Shown one piece after another: positions 27,916 to 39,053 of a stretch of DNA of 64,000 nucleotides. Within the stretch, counting starts at the first letter, position 1. Each line of letters starts with the position of its first letter. The position numbers and the translations under genes were made by a program. The notes below the pieces were generated by a model, which saw only the letters and a program-made list of their open reading frames with translations, was not told the origin of the DNA and searched no databases. The DNA comes from Gammaproteobacteria bacterium (GTDB lineage: Bacteria > Pseudomonadota > Gammaproteobacteria > Pseudomonadales > Moraxellaceae), in the NCBI GenBank assembly GCA_028868515.1, contig JAGWUI010000001.1, positions 62,001 to 126,000 on the forward strand. Direction: 5' to 3'.

Positions 27916-29376
27916 GTGTCGCAGATGAAGAAAGCAATTTTTTGGTTTAGACGTGATTTACGACTAGAAGATAATTGCGCGTTTTATCACTGTCTTCATG
28001 ACAATGACCTTGTCATTCCGATCTTTATTTTTGACCAAAATATTTTAGAAAAACTTCCTCCAAAAGATAAACGTGTCGAATTTATTTGGCACTGTATCCA
28101 AAATCTTAAAGCAGAATTAAACAAGGTTGGATCAGATCTGATTGTGGCTTATGATCGTCCTTCTAAAGTGATTGAACTTGCAAAGATGCATCAAGTGACT
28201 GCAGTTTACTGCAATGAAGATTATGAGCCTGATGCGATTCAGCGCGATCAATTTGTCCAGCAAGAATTGCGACGCGACAATATTGAATTCAAATCCTATA
28301 AAGACACCGTGATCTTTGCTAAAAGAGAAATCTTAAATCAGCAAGGAGAGCCTTACCATGTCTTTACGCCTTATAAAAATGCGTGGCGAGCAAAGCTGCA
28401 TTCATCCAACTTTCAACATTATCCGACTGAAGATTTATTGGAAAAACTAGTCAAAGTTCAAAACACTGAATTGACGAGTTTAGAAAGTTTAGGTTTTGAA
28501 AAGACTGGTATCGCAGATAAACCAATCGTGCGAGATCATCATGCTCATAAGCTTTTTGCAGATTTTAAAGCGGATAAAGCACAGCAATATAAAGAAAATC
28601 GTGAGTTCCCATCAATTAGCGGGACATCTTTTTTATCTACACATTTTCGCTTTGGGACAATTTCGATTCGTAAAGTTGTTAGAGAAATCTTAGAACTATC
28701 GGATGTTGCAATGGGTCGTTTTCGTGAAGGCTCCGATACATGGCTAAATGAAATCATCTGGCGTGACTTTTACTTTCAAATTCTATTCAATGATCCGCAT
28801 GTCGTTCATTCATCATTCAAACCACAATATCAGAATTTTCCTTGGTTGCATGACGAAATATTGTTTAAAGCATGGTGCGAAGGGCGAACAGGTTATCCTT
28901 TAGTCGATGCGGCCATGATTCAGCTCAATACGCTTGGCTATATACATAATCGCCTGCGTATGCTCACAGCATCATTCCTGACTAAAATTATGCTGATCGA
29001 TTACAAGATGGGCGAGCAGTATTTCGCTGAGAAACTATTAGATTTTGATCTGGCCGCAAATAACGGCGGGTGGCAATGGTCTGCATCAACAGGATGTGAT
29101 GCCCAGCCATATTTTAGAATTTTTAATCCAATGACTCAAAGTAAAAAGTTTGATGCGGATGGGCTATTTATTAAGAAGTATCTTCCTATCTTTAAAGATG
29201 TTCCAGCAAAGTTGTTGCACGAGCCTTGGAAGTATCAAAAAGAGCTGCAAGCCTACGGTATTACACTAGGCAAAGACTATCCATTACCGATTGTTGATTA
29301 TGCAGAAGCGAGAAGAGCGACTCTCGTTTGTTTCGATGACTTTTTGAAGAATACATCTAAGATTCAGTTGGATTAA
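27916..29376 (+). CDS. phrB: Deoxyribodipyrimidine photolyase
   Basis: Class I CPD photolyase; repairs cyclobutane pyrimidine dimers with blue light. N-terminal antenna Rossmann domain (IFWFRRDLRLEDN) and C-terminal FAD domain: WLNEIIWRDFYFQILF, CEGRTGYPLVDAAMIQLN, HNRLRMLTASFLTK, and DLAANNGGWQWSASTGCDAQPYFRIFNP, all diagnostic. 486 residues. GTG at 27916 follows GAAG; ATG at 27925 is an alternative. The electron-transfer tryptophans are in the last block. Confidence 0.94.
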   Translation: MSQMKKAIFWFRRDLRLEDNCAFYHCLHDNDLVIPIFIFDQNILEKLPPKDKRVEFIWHCIQNLKAELNKVGSDLIVAYDRPSKVIELAKMHQVTAVYCNEDYEPDAIQRDQFVQQELRRDNIEFKSYKDTVIFAKREILNQQGEPYHVFTPYKNAWRAKLHSSNFQHYPTEDLLEKLVKVQNTELTSLESLGFEKTGIADKPIVRDHHAHKLFADFKADKAQQYKENREFPSISGTSFLSTHFRFGTISIRKVVREILELSDVAMGRFREGSDTWLNEIIWRDFYFQILFNDPHVVHSSFKPQYQNFPWLHDEILFKAWCEGRTGYPLVDAAMIQLNTLGYIHNRLRMLTASFLTKIMLIDYKMGEQYFAEKLLDFDLAANNGGWQWSASTGCDAQPYFRIFNPMTQSKKFDADGLFIKKYLPIFKDVPAKLLHEPWKYQKELQAYGITLGKDYPLPIVDYAEARRATLVCFDDFLKNTSKIQLD

Positions 29377-29406
29377 CTGTTGTTCAACTAAAAAATAAGT
29401 AGTCTC

Positions 29407-29494
29407 AAAAAATATGCTCACTGAGCGGAGTCGAAGTGCGTCACTATTACTCGCACGTTTCGACTCCGCTCAACGAGCTACTCTGATATTTTTT
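29407..29494. repeat. REP-like palindrome between phrB and rluE
   Basis: Left arm gctcactgagcggagtcgaa (from 29416) and right arm tttcgactccgctcaacgagc (to 29478) pair with one mismatched bulge around an 11-base centre; outer A-run and T-run extend the stem. The motif gagcggagtcgaa is a widely dispersed palindrome type. Here it also serves as a likely terminator for two convergent genes. Confidence 0.75.
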
Positions 29495-29498
29495 ACAC

Positions 29499-30047
29499 TT
29501 AAACCGCTACATAGTTCACTTCGCGCCATTCTCCAGAAGCTAAATCATCTAAACGGTAAGGTCCAATTTGGACACGAATAAGGCGCAGCGTTGGATGTCC
29601 AACCGCGGCAGTCATACGCCGAACTTGGCGATTACGACCTTCACAGATTTGTATTTCCAACCAAGATGTTGGAATAGAAGCGCGATAGCGAACAGGAGGG
29701 GTACGAGCCCAAATATGAGGCTCTTCAATTGATTTTACTTTAGCGGGTAAAGTCATACCGTCATTCAGCATGACTCCTTTTTTGAGTTGTTCAATTGCCG
29801 TTTCAGTTGCTTGACCATCAACTTGAACCCAATAGGTCTTAAATTGTTTTTGCTTTGGCTGAGTCAGGCGAGCGTTCACGACACCATCATTGGTGAGTAA
29901 TAAAAGTCCTTCGGAATCACGATCTAAACGACCAGCAACGCGCAAGGTTGGATCTTTGATAAAATCTGAGAGCGTTTTTCGATCACCTTCTGCACGAAAT
30001 TGAGTCAATACGTCATAAGGTTTATTAAAAAGTACAATTTTGGGCAT
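29499..30047 (-). CDS. rluE: 23S rRNA pseudouridine synthase, RluE type
   Basis: RsuA-family pseudouridine synthase of 182 residues lacking the S4 domain, as RluE does. Catalytic Asp lies in [17 protein letters not shown]; other family blocks are [12 protein letters not shown] at the start and [24 protein letters not shown]. coli RluE modifies position 2457 of 23S rRNA; the position here is inferred by family. Confidence 0.88.
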   Translation of the reverse strand: MPKIVLFNKPYDVLTQFRAEGDRKTLSDFIKDPTLRVAGRLDRDSEGLLLLTNDGVVNARLTQPKQKQFKTYWVQVDGQATETAIEQLKKGVMLNDGMTLPAKVKSIEEPHIWARTPPVRYRASIPTSWLEIQICEGRNRQVRRMTAAVGHPTLRLIRVQIGPYRLDDLASGEWREVNYVAV

Positions 30048-30423
30048 GTAAATTGGTCTACTGAATAATATTGGTTTGTATTAACTTTGAAAATAGATGA
30101 CATATTTGGCTTTAGTTTAGCGTTATTCGCCAATAAATGCCTTGAATTGACTCATATTTGATCAATTACAAGTAATTATCATCTTCAAAAATATCTCTAT
30201 TTGTTATCTAAATCACCATCACCTCATAGTTTGTTTAACATAGCGCCATGCTAAAAATTGGATAAGTCCAAAAGACTTTATTCTCTCAATGCAAAAAGTT
30301 CCGTAGATGCCTGATATGGCTAATTGATTCTTATATATGACTGCAAAGTTATGGTAATGATCAAAAAATATCTATGTTGTTATATATCTATGTTTTGTAT
30401 TTGAAAAAGGGAGCACCTGCATA
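30048..30423. other. Intergenic rluE / icd, with 11-bp direct repeat
   Basis: No gene is visible. ATATCTATGTT occurs at 30368-30378 and again at 30384-30394, 16 bases apart, about 35 bases before icd. A related stretch lies near 30190-30215. AAGGGAG at 30407 is the icd ribosome-binding site, ten bases from the ATG. Confidence 0.5.
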
Positions 30424-31680
30424 ATGGGTTATCAAAAGATCGTGGTTCCAACTGATGGTGACAAAATCACCGTAAATGCAGACCTATCTTTAAACGTCCC
30501 CAATCATCCGATTATCCCTTTTATTGAAGGTGATGGTATTGGTGTGGATATTACACCACCCATGATTAAAGTCGTGGATGCTGCGGTTCAAAAGGCCTAT
30601 AGCGGCAAGCGCGCGATTGAGTGGATGGAAGTATATTGCGGCGAGAAAGCGAATAAACTCTACGGCACTTATATGCCAGAAGAAACATTTGAAGCCTTAC
30701 GTGAATTCGTTGTATCGATCAAAGGTCCATTGACTACACCAGTTGGCGGCGGTATTCGTTCATTGAACGTAGCAATGCGCCAAGAGCTTGATCTGTACGT
30801 CTGCGTGCGTCCAGTACGTTGGTTTGAAGGTGTTCCTAGCCCTGTACAGCATCCTGAACTGACTGACATGGTGATCTTCCGTGAAAATTCAGAAGACATT
30901 TATGCAGGTATCGAGTGGAAAGCAGGCTCACCAGAAGCCATCAAAGTCATCAAATTCCTCAAAGAAGAAATGGGCGTCACCAAGATCCGTTTCGACGAAA
31001 ACTGTGGTATCGGCGTTAAGCCAGTATCCAAAGAAGGGACTCAACGTCTGGTTCGTAAAGCAATTCAATTTGCGATCGACAACGACAAGCCTAGCGTGAC
31101 TTTGGTTCACAAAGGCAACATCATGAAATTCACTGAAGGCGCGTTTAAAGAGTGGGGCTATGAGCTCGCTGCAGAACGCTTTGGCGGCGTAGAAATCGAT
31201 GGTGGCCCATGGATGAAGATTGTTAATCCAAAAACTGGTAAAGACATCATTATTAAAGATGTCATCGCTGATGCGTTCTTGCAACAGATTTTGATGCGCC
31301 CGGCAGAGTATTCTGTGATTGCAACCTTGAACCTGAACGGTGACTATATTTCTGACGCATTGGCGGCTGAAGTGGGTGGTATCGGTATCGCACCGGGTGC
31401 GAACATTGGTGGCGCGATTGCGATGTACGAAGCGACTCACGGTACAGCACCGAAGTATGCAGGTCAGGATAAAGTGAACCCTGGTTCGATTATCCTTTCT
31501 GCTGAAATGATGCTGCGCGATATGGGTTGGACTGAAGCTGCTGATTTGGTTATCAAAGGCATTTCTAATGCGATTGCTGCGAAGACTGTGACTTACGACT
31601 TTGAGCGTCTCATGCCTGGTGCAACCTTGCTGCGTAGTTCTGAGTTCGGTGATGCGATCATCAAGCATATGGAAGACTGA
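30424..31680 (+). CDS. icd: NADP-dependent isocitrate dehydrogenase (dimeric)
   Basis: TCA-cycle enzyme, isocitrate to 2-oxoglutarate. 418 residues, same length class as E. coli Icd (416). Motifs: [32 protein letters not shown] (substrate serine), [63 protein letters not shown], and the NADP segment [17 protein letters not shown]. Convergent with an unrelated monomeric isocitrate dehydrogenase. Confidence 0.97.
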   Translation: MGYQKIVVPTDGDKITVNADLSLNVPNHPIIPFIEGDGIGVDITPPMIKVVDAAVQKAYSGKRAIEWMEVYCGEKANKLYGTYMPEETFEALREFVVSIKGPLTTPVGGGIRSLNVAMRQELDLYVCVRPVRWFEGVPSPVQHPELTDMVIFRENSEDIYAGIEWKAGSPEAIKVIKFLKEEMGVTKIRFDENCGIGVKPVSKEGTQRLVRKAIQFAIDNDKPSVTLVHKGNIMKFTEGAFKEWGYELAAERFGGVEIDGGPWMKIVNPKTGKDIIIKDVIADAFLQQILMRPAEYSVIATLNLNGDYISDALAAEVGGIGIAPGANIGGAIAMYEATHGTAPKYAGQDKVNPGSIILSAEMMLRDMGWTEAADLVIKGISNAIAAKTVTYDFERLMPGATLLRSSEFGDAIIKHMED

Positions 31681-31712
31681 CTGATTTTATAAAAAGCCAG
31701 TGATTCAGATGT

Positions 31713-31740
31713 AAAAAAACCAGCTTACGCTGGTTTTTTT
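31713..31740 (+). terminator. Terminator after icd
   Basis: AAAAAAACCAGC-ttac-GCTGGTTTTTTT, a symmetrical stem with A- and T-runs, 33 bases after the icd stop. Confidence 0.88.
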
Positions 31741-31847
31741 CTGGATAGAGGCTTGATCAATCAAATAGATTGACCCGCCGCTGTCAGTTCATTATTCGCG
31801 ATAAAGTCGGACATCTTTGACTTTGATCAATCATATCCGTGCAGACC

Positions 31848-34085
31848 TCAGGTCAGCACGGATGCAATCGCCGCGTTGAATGTGGCGCTTGGGCGCATGA
31901 CAGCATCTAACTTCCCTTCATCGGGCAGATAGTAACCACCGATGTCAGATGGCTTGCCCTGTACAGCCTCCAACTCACCGATGATCTTCTGCTCATTGGC
32001 TGCGAGTGTCTCGGCAAGTGGTTTGAACTTAGCAGCAAGTTCAGCATCGTCGCTTTGCTCAGCTAAGGCTTGAGCCCAATACATTGCTAGATAAAAGTGG
32101 CTGCCACGGTTATCGAGCTGACCAGTTTTAGGTGAAGGACCCTTGTTGTTGTCGAGTAGTTTACCTGTAGCATTATCAAGTGCTTTGGCGAGCACCTTGG
32201 CCTTGGCGTTATTATTTTTGAGCCCGAGTTCTTCTAAGCTCACAGCTAATGCCAGAAATTCACCCAGCGAGTCCCAGCGTAGATGATTCTCTTCCACTAA
32301 CTGCTGCACATGTTTTGGCGCAGAGCCGCCCGCACCAGTCTCATACATGCCGCCACCAGCCATCAACGGCACGATGGACAACATCTTAGCCGAGGTGCCC
32401 AGTTCCATGATAGGGAACAGGTCTGTCAAATAGTCGCGCAGAATGTTGCCAGTGGCACTGATGACATCATGCCCACGGTTCACGCGTTCTAACGTGTAGC
32501 GCATAGCACGCACCTGACCCATGATGTGGATGTCAAGGCCAGTGGTGTTGTGCTCATGCAGGTACATTTTGACCTTAGTAATAAGCTGTGCTTCGTGTGG
32601 ACGATAGGAGTCAAGCCAGAACACCACAGGCATGCCTGAGTTGCGTGCGCGCGTGACGGCCAGCTTGACCCAGTCGCGGATAGCGGCGTCCTTAGTCTGG
32701 CACATGCGCCAGATGTCACCTTGCTCAACCTCAAGACTCATCAGCACCTCGCCAGTGTTCAGGTCGGTGATATTAGCCGTGCCATCCTCGGGAATTTCGA
32801 AAGTCTTGTCATGCGAGCCGTATTCCTCAGCTTGCTGTGCCATCAGACCAACGTTGGGAACTGTACCCATGGTCTTTGGATCGAATGCACCATGCCACTT
32901 GCAGAAGTTGATCATTTCCTGATAAATGCGGGCGAAAGTCGACTCGGGCATGACTGCCTTTACATCCTTCAGGCGACCGTCAGCACCGTACATTTTGCCG
33001 CCGTTGCGAATCATTGCAGGCATCGAAGCATCGACAATCACATCATTGGGTGAGTGGAAATTGGTAATGCCCTTGGCAGAATCGACCATGGCCAGTTTAG
33101 GACGGTGCTCATGACAGGCGTGGATATCCTGCATGATCTCCTCCTGCTGACTTCGTGGAAGCGTGGCAATCTTGTTGTAGAGATCAACCATACCGTTGTT
33201 CACGTTCACGCCCAACTCGTCGAACAACTTGCCGTGCTTTTCAAAAGCATCTTTGTAGAAAATTCTCACACAGTGTCCAAACACGATCGGATGTGAGATT
33301 TTCATCATGGTGGCCTTGACGTGCAGCGAGAACATCACGCCAGTCTTGTGCGCATCTTCGATTTCCTTTTCATAGAAGGCGAGTAGTGCCTTCTTGCTCA
33401 TGAACATGGAGTCGATCACCTCTCGCTCAAGAAGTGAGATCTTTGGTTTGAGTACAATGGTTTTACCACTCTTAGTGATGAGTTCCATCTTCACGTCGCG
33501 CGCGCGATCCAGCGTCATGGACTTTTCGCCGTGGTAGAAATCACCCGCATGCATGTGCGAGACATGTGAGCGCGAGGCTTGACTCCATTCAGCCATGCTA
33601 TGTGGGTGCTTACGAGCATAGTTCTTCACTGCGGCTGGTGCACGACGATCAGAATTACCCTCGCGTAGTACAGGATTTACCGCACTGCCTATGCACTTGT
33701 TGTATCTCGCGCGGATATCCTTTTCTTCGTCGGTTACTGGGTTTTCTGGAAAATCGGGAATCTTGTAGCCTTTGTCCTGTAACTCCTGCACGGCAGCCTT
33801 GAGCTGCGATACTGAGGCGCTGATATTGGGTAATTTGATGATATTTGCCTCAGGCTTCAGCGTGAGCGCGCCTAATGTGCCAAGGGTGTCGGGTACACGT
33901 TGAGCCTCAGTTAGCACCTCTGGAAATAGGCTTAGAATGCGTGTAGCCACAGAGATGTCGCTGGTCGCCAATTCGATGCCTGCCTGTGCTGTAAATGCCT
34001 GAACAATCGGCAGAAATGATGCTGTGGCTAAGCGAGGTGCCTCATCGGTCAATGTGTAGATGATCGTGGGTTTTCTATTACTCAT
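31848..34085 (-). CDS. icd2: Monomeric NADP-dependent isocitrate dehydrogenase
   Basis: 745 residues, the size of the monomeric IDH-II class (Azotobacter, Colwellia, Acinetobacter). Signatures: [14 protein letters not shown] at the start, [100 protein letters not shown]. Start at 34085 (MSNRKPT) matches the family; the frame extends 14 codons upstream without support. GC is high and uneven (40 of 60 in 32641-32700 counted by hand). In cold-adapted bacteria this isozyme is often the low-temperature form; that role is not shown here. Confidence 0.95.
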   Translation of the reverse strand: MSNRKPTIIYTLTDEAPRLATASFLPIVQAFTAQAGIELATSDISVATRILSLFPEVLTEAQRVPDTLGTLGALTLKPEANIIKLPNISASVSQLKAAVQELQDKGYKIPDFPENPVTDEEKDIRARYNKCIGSAVNPVLREGNSDRRAPAAVKNYARKHPHSMAEWSQASRSHVSHMHAGDFYHGEKSMTLDRARDVKMELITKSGKTIVLKPKISLLEREVIDSMFMSKKALLAFYEKEIEDAHKTGVMFSLHVKATMMKISHPIVFGHCVRIFYKDAFEKHGKLFDELGVNVNNGMVDLYNKIATLPRSQQEEIMQDIHACHEHRPKLAMVDSAKGITNFHSPNDVIVDASMPAMIRNGGKMYGADGRLKDVKAVMPESTFARIYQEMINFCKWHGAFDPKTMGTVPNVGLMAQQAEEYGSHDKTFEIPEDGTANITDLNTGEVLMSLEVEQGDIWRMCQTKDAAIRDWVKLAVTRARNSGMPVVFWLDSYRPHEAQLITKVKMYLHEHNTTGLDIHIMGQVRAMRYTLERVNRGHDVISATGNILRDYLTDLFPIMELGTSAKMLSIVPLMAGGGMYETGAGGSAPKHVQQLVEENHLRWDSLGEFLALAVSLEELGLKNNNAKAKVLAKALDNATGKLLDNNKGPSPKTGQLDNRGSHFYLAMYWAQALAEQSDDAELAAKFKPLAETLAANEQKIIGELEAVQGKPSDIGGYYLPDEGKLDAVMRPSATFNAAIASVLT

Positions 34086-34328
34086 CTTGTCGTCTCGCGG
34101 TATTAGAGAGTGGGGGAACAAAGGCACTTTTTCTGTAAACCAAGCGAAATCATCAATGGTTTTCTACAAGGCTCCAGCAAGGCAACGTCAAGAAAAAAGC
34201 CTGTGATAATGTTTCATGTGCTTTTTTATTGGCGCAGAATCTACTCCAGAATATATCATCACTTGACCATACTCTCTACAGCGATCCTGTTCTATTTGAA
34301 CGATTTTTGTTGAATGATTTTTTAAAGG

Positions 34329-34670
34329 TTAAGTTAAATTTAGAATACTTTCTACAGACTGTTGTAGTAGCTCAATAAGCTCTGGATCCATATATTTATA
34401 ATCATCAGGAATATCGAGCACATAGATTGGTTTATTAATTGCTGCTCTTCGAAATTTGCTTGTGATTTGAACCTTATGTTTTTCTTCCATCACAAAAATA
34501 ACATGAGCCCATTCAATGTCATTGATAGAAATAGAATGTCTTGCATTAGAACTTGTGCCTGCTGAACGAACGTTTAACGCAGGATGTATACGCCAAATTT
34601 GTTCTGCTGTTGGGCTTCGCCATTGATTTTTACTGCAAACAAACAAGACATTATTTTTGTTCTTTAACAA
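34329..34670 (-). CDS. Small protein-tyrosine-phosphatase-like protein
   Basis: 113 residues. The phosphatase loop is VCSKNQWRSPT (C-x5-R-S), at the N-terminus as in low-molecular-weight phosphatases, then SAGTSSNARHSIS and a possible general acid in DIPDDYKYMDPEL. Shorter than classical LMW-PTPs (about 150), consistent with a compact subgroup. The start is TTG at 34670 with GGAA about eight bases upstream; no ATG precedes the motif. Function in the cell unknown. Confidence 0.78.
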   Translation of the reverse strand: MLKNKNNVLFVCSKNQWRSPTAEQIWRIHPALNVRSAGTSSNARHSISINDIEWAHVIFVMEEKHKVQITSKFRRAAINKPIYVLDIPDDYKYMDPELIELLQQSVESILNLT

Positions 34671-34864
34671 TTTCAGATTTCCACTAAGCTTATCGTCTAA
34701 CTAATTTTATCGCTTGAATAATCATCAAGCCTATCTAACCAAAAACCATCTGCATTTTATAATCAGATAGAAATTAATTTATCAGTTGATTAATGTCATT
34801 GATTGGTCTTTTTGACCTGATACAATCTATTCATATTACAACGAAAAATGGATTTGAGAACAAC

Positions 34865-36403
34865 ATGCGTAAATTTTTGCATAAATCTTTATTGTTAGGC
34901 GGAAGCTTTATCATTATCACGGGGATCAATGGTTGTGTCACGACTCCACAACTCACATCGCTTCCGGCCAATGATGCAGTAACTCAAGGCTTAGCCGAAC
35001 TATATAAACAACCAAATTATCACGTACATACAACTGTACAGTTTACTGAGATTCATTTCCCTGAATCCTTACCTTCAAATAAAACGACAACTGCTGGCAA
35101 TAAATTATTAGCTGTAAAACGGTTTTCAGATTGGTTTGAAGTGTTCTCTAAACGCAATGAATTTTCTTTGGATGGTGTGGTTGATTTACAGCACCAAAAA
35201 TTTGAGGTTACTCCAGCTCTGACTTATAAGGCTGTGAATGCTGGTGCATTTATCCGTGTGCCGATGATGTTTGATTTGGCGCAATCTCAAGGCTATGTCG
35301 ATTTATCTGCGTTATCACCATTTGTCGTGAATACAAATAGCGAAGGAAAATATAGTCAATTTAGTATCGAGCCGATTACAAAGCGCATTGATTTCAAGAA
35401 TTTATTTCATTGGTCTCAACAAGTTGCTTTAGATAGTTCGCGTAAATTTGATCCACGCATGTTTAGAGATTTACCGCTTAATTCGGCTGATCTTGCGCTG
35501 GGTGGCGTGCGCAAAGTTGAATTAACCGCAACTTATGAAGATGCAATGAATATTAATCGGGCAGTCTTTAATGCGCATCGTGAGGAGTTTTTAGCGTCAA
35601 TTAAACCAAAACCGATGAATGCCCAATCGACTTCTGCTAAAGAAAGCAGTGATGCAGCCATTGATGGTTTTATCAATATAATTTCAGCATTGGGAACAAC
35701 TTATGGTTCTCCAGATAGCAAACCTTTTCCATTCAAATTCAATGGTGTATTTAACAAAGTTTATTTGTTAGATAAAACTGGACGTTTGTTGCAAAGTAAT
35801 ACCAATTCTATTTTAGAAATGAATGATCAAGATAAATCGGTAAATAAATTCAAAATTGGATTCAATACAACCACCAGTTATAGCGATTACGGATCAGCAA
35901 ACATTCATTTTGTTCCATCCACATCCAATACTGTTCCGTTGTCTGAAAGCACAAAAGGCACAATGATCGATATGATCAAAGAAGCTGCAGATAAGCGTAA
36001 GAATGCAACTGCCGATGCAAATGCAGTCAAACCATTAGATAAAGCTCAATTTAATCCAAAACCAAATTTATGGGTTGGAACTTGGAAGTTAGACCTGCAA
36101 AATCACTGCACTGAAACTTACTATGTTGTGAATAATTACAGCACGTTAGTGACGAGTGGAGAGGAAGTATCTTCAAGTTTCTACACACTTTCTGCAAAAC
36201 CAAGTGATAAGGGGTTTTATAAATTAGTTGATCGCGTGACGAGTAATAATGGCTTAAAAGATTGCGCTGGTCACATAACCCCACATGGTGATGTCAGTAC
36301 CGCGTATCTTCAATTTAATGAGCTCAAAAAGACTGCTGAAATGTGCCCTGATGAATCTGGAGCAAAGTGTTTAACGCTACGTCGAGTAACGACTAGTCAA
36401 TAA
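34865..36403 (+). CDS. Hypothetical lipoprotein
   Basis: 512 residues from ATG 34865 (GAGAA at 34856). The signal peptide ends in a lipobox ITGINGC, giving a lipid-anchored Cys near residue 22. The rest has no recognised domain: a mixed beta-rich body (LPANDAVTQGLAELYKQPNYH; FSKRNEFSLDGVVDLQHQKFEV; SLSTSYSDYGSANIHF-like strands) and a C-terminal block with four Cys (HCTETYYVV, KDCAGHI, MCPDESGAKCLTLRR). A codon at 34793 could extend it but would place the signal internally. Probably a lineage-specific outer-membrane lipoprotein. Confidence 0.7.
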   Translation: MRKFLHKSLLLGGSFIIITGINGCVTTPQLTSLPANDAVTQGLAELYKQPNYHVHTTVQFTEIHFPESLPSNKTTTAGNKLLAVKRFSDWFEVFSKRNEFSLDGVVDLQHQKFEVTPALTYKAVNAGAFIRVPMMFDLAQSQGYVDLSALSPFVVNTNSEGKYSQFSIEPITKRIDFKNLFHWSQQVALDSSRKFDPRMFRDLPLNSADLALGGVRKVELTATYEDAMNINRAVFNAHREEFLASIKPKPMNAQSTSAKESSDAAIDGFINIISALGTTYGSPDSKPFPFKFNGVFNKVYLLDKTGRLLQSNTNSILEMNDQDKSVNKFKIGFNTTTSYSDYGSANIHFVPSTSNTVPLSESTKGTMIDMIKEAADKRKNATADANAVKPLDKAQFNPKPNLWVGTWKLDLQNHCTETYYVVNNYSTLVTSGEEVSSSFYTLSAKPSDKGFYKLVDRVTSNNGLKDCAGHITPHGDVSTAYLQFNELKKTAEMCPDESGAKCLTLRRVTTSQ

Positions 36404-36428
36404 TTTAAATCATTTTAGTCAAGGCAGT

Positions 36429-36457
36429 AGTGTATCGATTATACGCGATACACTTTG
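36429..36457 (+). terminator. Hairpin overlapping the thiI 3' end
   Basis: AGTGTATCG (36429-36437) and CGATACACT (36446-36454) form a perfect 9-bp stem followed by TT. It follows the lipoprotein gene but its right arm lies in the last codons of the convergent thiI. Confidence 0.55.
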
Positions 36458-37887
36458 ACGTTATTGTAGCCTTGTTCCTTGAGGTACAAGGCCTGCAAGC
36501 GACTCATGACGCCGCGTTCGCAGTACAGCAAGTAACTGCGATCCTGATCAAGAGTTCCAAAATGGGAAGATAATTTATAAAATGGCAGACTCTTAACCTC
36601 AAATCCATCAATAACCAAAGGTTTGTCATCTTGCTCGTCGTTTGATCGAATATCTAAAACGATTTCATTACCATTCAGCACATCAACCGTTTCAACTTCA
36701 ACAACTTGATCATTCATTTGTTGAGCAATTTTACGGATATCCACGCTTTTTGATTCAGCGACAACACGCTCCAGAATCTCAAAATCAAAGTTTTCTTCTT
36801 CAGCTTCAATCTTGGATTTGACTGCTTTTACAGTAGGATTCTTAGAAATCACGCCGCAATATTCGGGCATGGTCTTCGCGAAATCTTCGGTACCAATCTC
36901 ACGAGCGATGTCAATAATATGATTTTTATCATGTGCAATGAGTGGACGTAAAATCAGTGTATCCGTTACGCTGTCGATCAAACGCAGATTCGTCAATGTC
37001 TGGCTTGAAACTTGACCTAAGGCTTCGCCAGTCACCAAGGCTTGAACACCATAGCGCTCTGCTATCTTAGACGCTGCTCGAATCATCATCCGCTTTAGAA
37101 TAACGCCCATCTGACCATCATCTACTTTTTCAAGTATTTCGCTGACGACAGGTTCAAAATCAACGGTAGCTAGATAGACATGATGCGACCGACCAAAACG
37201 ACTCCATAGATAATGAGCGACTTGTTTGACACCGATCTCATGCGCAGAACCGCCGAGATTAAAAAAACAATAATGAACACGGCAACCACGACGCATGAGC
37301 ATATAACTAGAAACGCCTGAGTCAAATCCGCCAGAAATCAGAGACAACACATCTTCCTGAGTGCTGATGGGGTAGCCACCTAGACCTTCATAACGTCCTT
37401 TAATGAGTAGTAAGCGGTCGTCTTCGATCTCCAAGTGCACTGTGACTTGAGGATTAGACAGTTTTACACTTGCTGTTTCAATATGCTGATTTAAAGCACC
37501 ACCTACATAACGTTGCACGTCCATCGATGTAAAATTATGCTCACCTCGGCGTTTAACGCGCACACAGAAAGTTTTTCCTTCTAGCTTTTCACGATACATT
37601 TCGAGTGTTTGTTCAAAAATATTGTGCAAGTCGGTAAACGGACGATCATCTACTTCAAGAATAAAATGAATTCCTGGAATTCGAGTCAATGCATCACGAA
37701 CTTGATCAGTTTTGCTTTTATCCTTGGCACGAACTTCGATGTAATCCCAATGACGTACAATTGCAATTTTGCCAAAATCATTTTTGAGAGTATTTCGGAT
37801 ATTTCCTGTGAGAATCTTAATAAAGCGAATCCGCACTGATCGGCTTTTGATGGTGATTTCTGGAAATAATTTAATAATAAACTTCAT
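36439..37887 (-). CDS. thiI: tRNA 4-thiouridine synthetase / thiamine sulfur carrier enzyme
   Basis: 482 residues, identical in length to E. coli ThiI. Domains: NFLD/ferredoxin-like and THUMP (about 1-165), the PP-loop ATP pyrophosphatase with [17 protein letters not shown] near residue 183, and a C-terminal rhodanese domain with active Cys in [10 protein letters not shown] near residue 456. It puts sulfur into U8 of tRNA and serves thiazole synthesis. Start at 37887 ([19 protein letters not shown]) fits the family; the upstream extension does not. Confidence 0.95.
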   Translation of the reverse strand: MKFIIKLFPEITIKSRSVRIRFIKILTGNIRNTLKNDFGKIAIVRHWDYIEVRAKDKSKTDQVRDALTRIPGIHFILEVDDRPFTDLHNIFEQTLEMYREKLEGKTFCVRVKRRGEHNFTSMDVQRYVGGALNQHIETASVKLSNPQVTVHLEIEDDRLLLIKGRYEGLGGYPISTQEDVLSLISGGFDSGVSSYMLMRRGCRVHYCFFNLGGSAHEIGVKQVAHYLWSRFGRSHHVYLATVDFEPVVSEILEKVDDGQMGVILKRMMIRAASKIAERYGVQALVTGEALGQVSSQTLTNLRLIDSVTDTLILRPLIAHDKNHIIDIAREIGTEDFAKTMPEYCGVISKNPTVKAVKSKIEAEEENFDFEILERVVAESKSVDIRKIAQQMNDQVVEVETVDVLNGNEIVLDIRSNDEQDDKPLVIDGFEVKSLPFYKLSSHFGTLDQDRSYLLYCERGVMSRLQALYLKEQGYNNVKVYRV

Positions 37888-38123
37888 GGCAATCGGGGCT
37901 ATTGGTCGAGATATATGTGAATTCGGCTTACACTTTGTACTTAGAAAGGAGTTCAAAAAGTGCTATAGATATGGAGCTAGAGAAGCTTCATCTAAGCGAC
38001 ATAGAATTGAGGACTTCAGCACAGGGCGCGCAATATAGCATTAGTTGTCTGACGGTGCACTGACCTTGATTAAATTCGAAAACTATAGATATTAAAATTA
38101 CAGGCATTGCAAAAGGAGTTGTA

Positions 38124-39053
38124 GTGGAGAATATCATTTCAATTAAAGGTCTAACTAAGTCCTATGCATCTGGTTTTCAAGCACTTAAGGGTATTGATCT
38201 AGATATTCGCCGTGGTGAGATATTTGCCTTGCTTGGCCCAAATGGTGCAGGGAAAACAACTTTGATCGGTATTACCTGCGGAATCGTGAATCCTAGTCAA
38301 GGTCAGATCACTGCGGCAGGACATGATGTGATCAAAGATTTTCGATCTGCACGTCAAGCGATTGGTCTAGTTCCCCAAGAGTTGCATACTGATGCTTTTG
38401 AAACAGTGTGGGCGACAGTAAACTTCAGCCGTGGCCTGTTTGGCAAACCTGCAAATCCAGCATTACTCGAAAAAATTCTGCGTGATCTGTCTCTTTGGGA
38501 CAAAAAAGATTCAAAGATTATGACGTTATCTGGTGGCATGAAACGTCGAGTGATGATTGCAAAAGCTTTATCACACGAACCACAAATTCTGTTTCTAGAT
38601 GAGCCCAGTGCTGGCGTCGATGTAGAACTACGCCGCGATATGTGGGCAATGGTACGACGTCTGCGTGATAGCGGCGTCACAATCATTCTGACTACGCACT
38701 ATATCGAGGAAGCCGAGGATATGGCGGATCGTATTGGTGTGATTCGTAAAGGTGAGCTGATTTTGGTCGAAGAAAAAACGGCTTTAATGCAAAAACTCGG
38801 AAAAAAACAACTGATGCTCCATCTGAAAAAACCAATAGAAAGTATCCCTATCTCACTTGCATCACCAGCGCTCACACTGACAGCCGATGGTCATAGTTTG
38901 GTTTATACATTTGATGGACAAAGTGAGGAGACGGGTATCGCGGATTTACTCCGTCGTCTGCAAGAGCAGGGTATTGATTTTAAAGAATTACAGTCTAGCC
39001 AAAGCTCTCTTGAGGATATTTTTGTGGGTCTAATGAGTGAGCATACAGCATGA
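38124..39053 (+). CDS. yadG: ABC exporter ATP-binding protein (YadG type)
   Basis: 309 residues; Walker [11 protein letters not shown] near residue 42, signature LSGGMKRRV near 138, Walker [13 protein letters not shown], switch His in [15 protein letters not shown]. The C-terminal extension ([12 protein letters not shown]) is typical of ABC-2 exporter ATPases. Start is GTG at 38124 after AAAGGAG. Stop overlaps the permease ATG by four bases (ATGA). Confidence 0.9.
   Translation: MENIISIKGLTKSYASGFQALKGIDLDIRRGEIFALLGPNGAGKTTLIGITCGIVNPSQGQITAAGHDVIKDFRSARQAIGLVPQELHTDAFETVWATVNFSRGLFGKPANPALLEKILRDLSLWDKKDSKIMTLSGGMKRRVMIAKALSHEPQILFLDEPSAGVDVELRRDMWAMVRRLRDSGVTIILTTHYIEEAEDMADRIGVIRKGELILVEEKTALMQKLGKKQLMLHLKKPIESIPISLASPALTLTADGHSLVYTFDGQSEETGIADLLRRLQEQGIDFKELQSSQSSLEDIFVGLMSEHTA

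Noticed and set aside
30928-31668. 246-codon antisense frame opposite icd
   Set aside because: Shadow of icd codon bias; Cys/His/Arg-rich nonsense protein without domain or ribosome-binding site.
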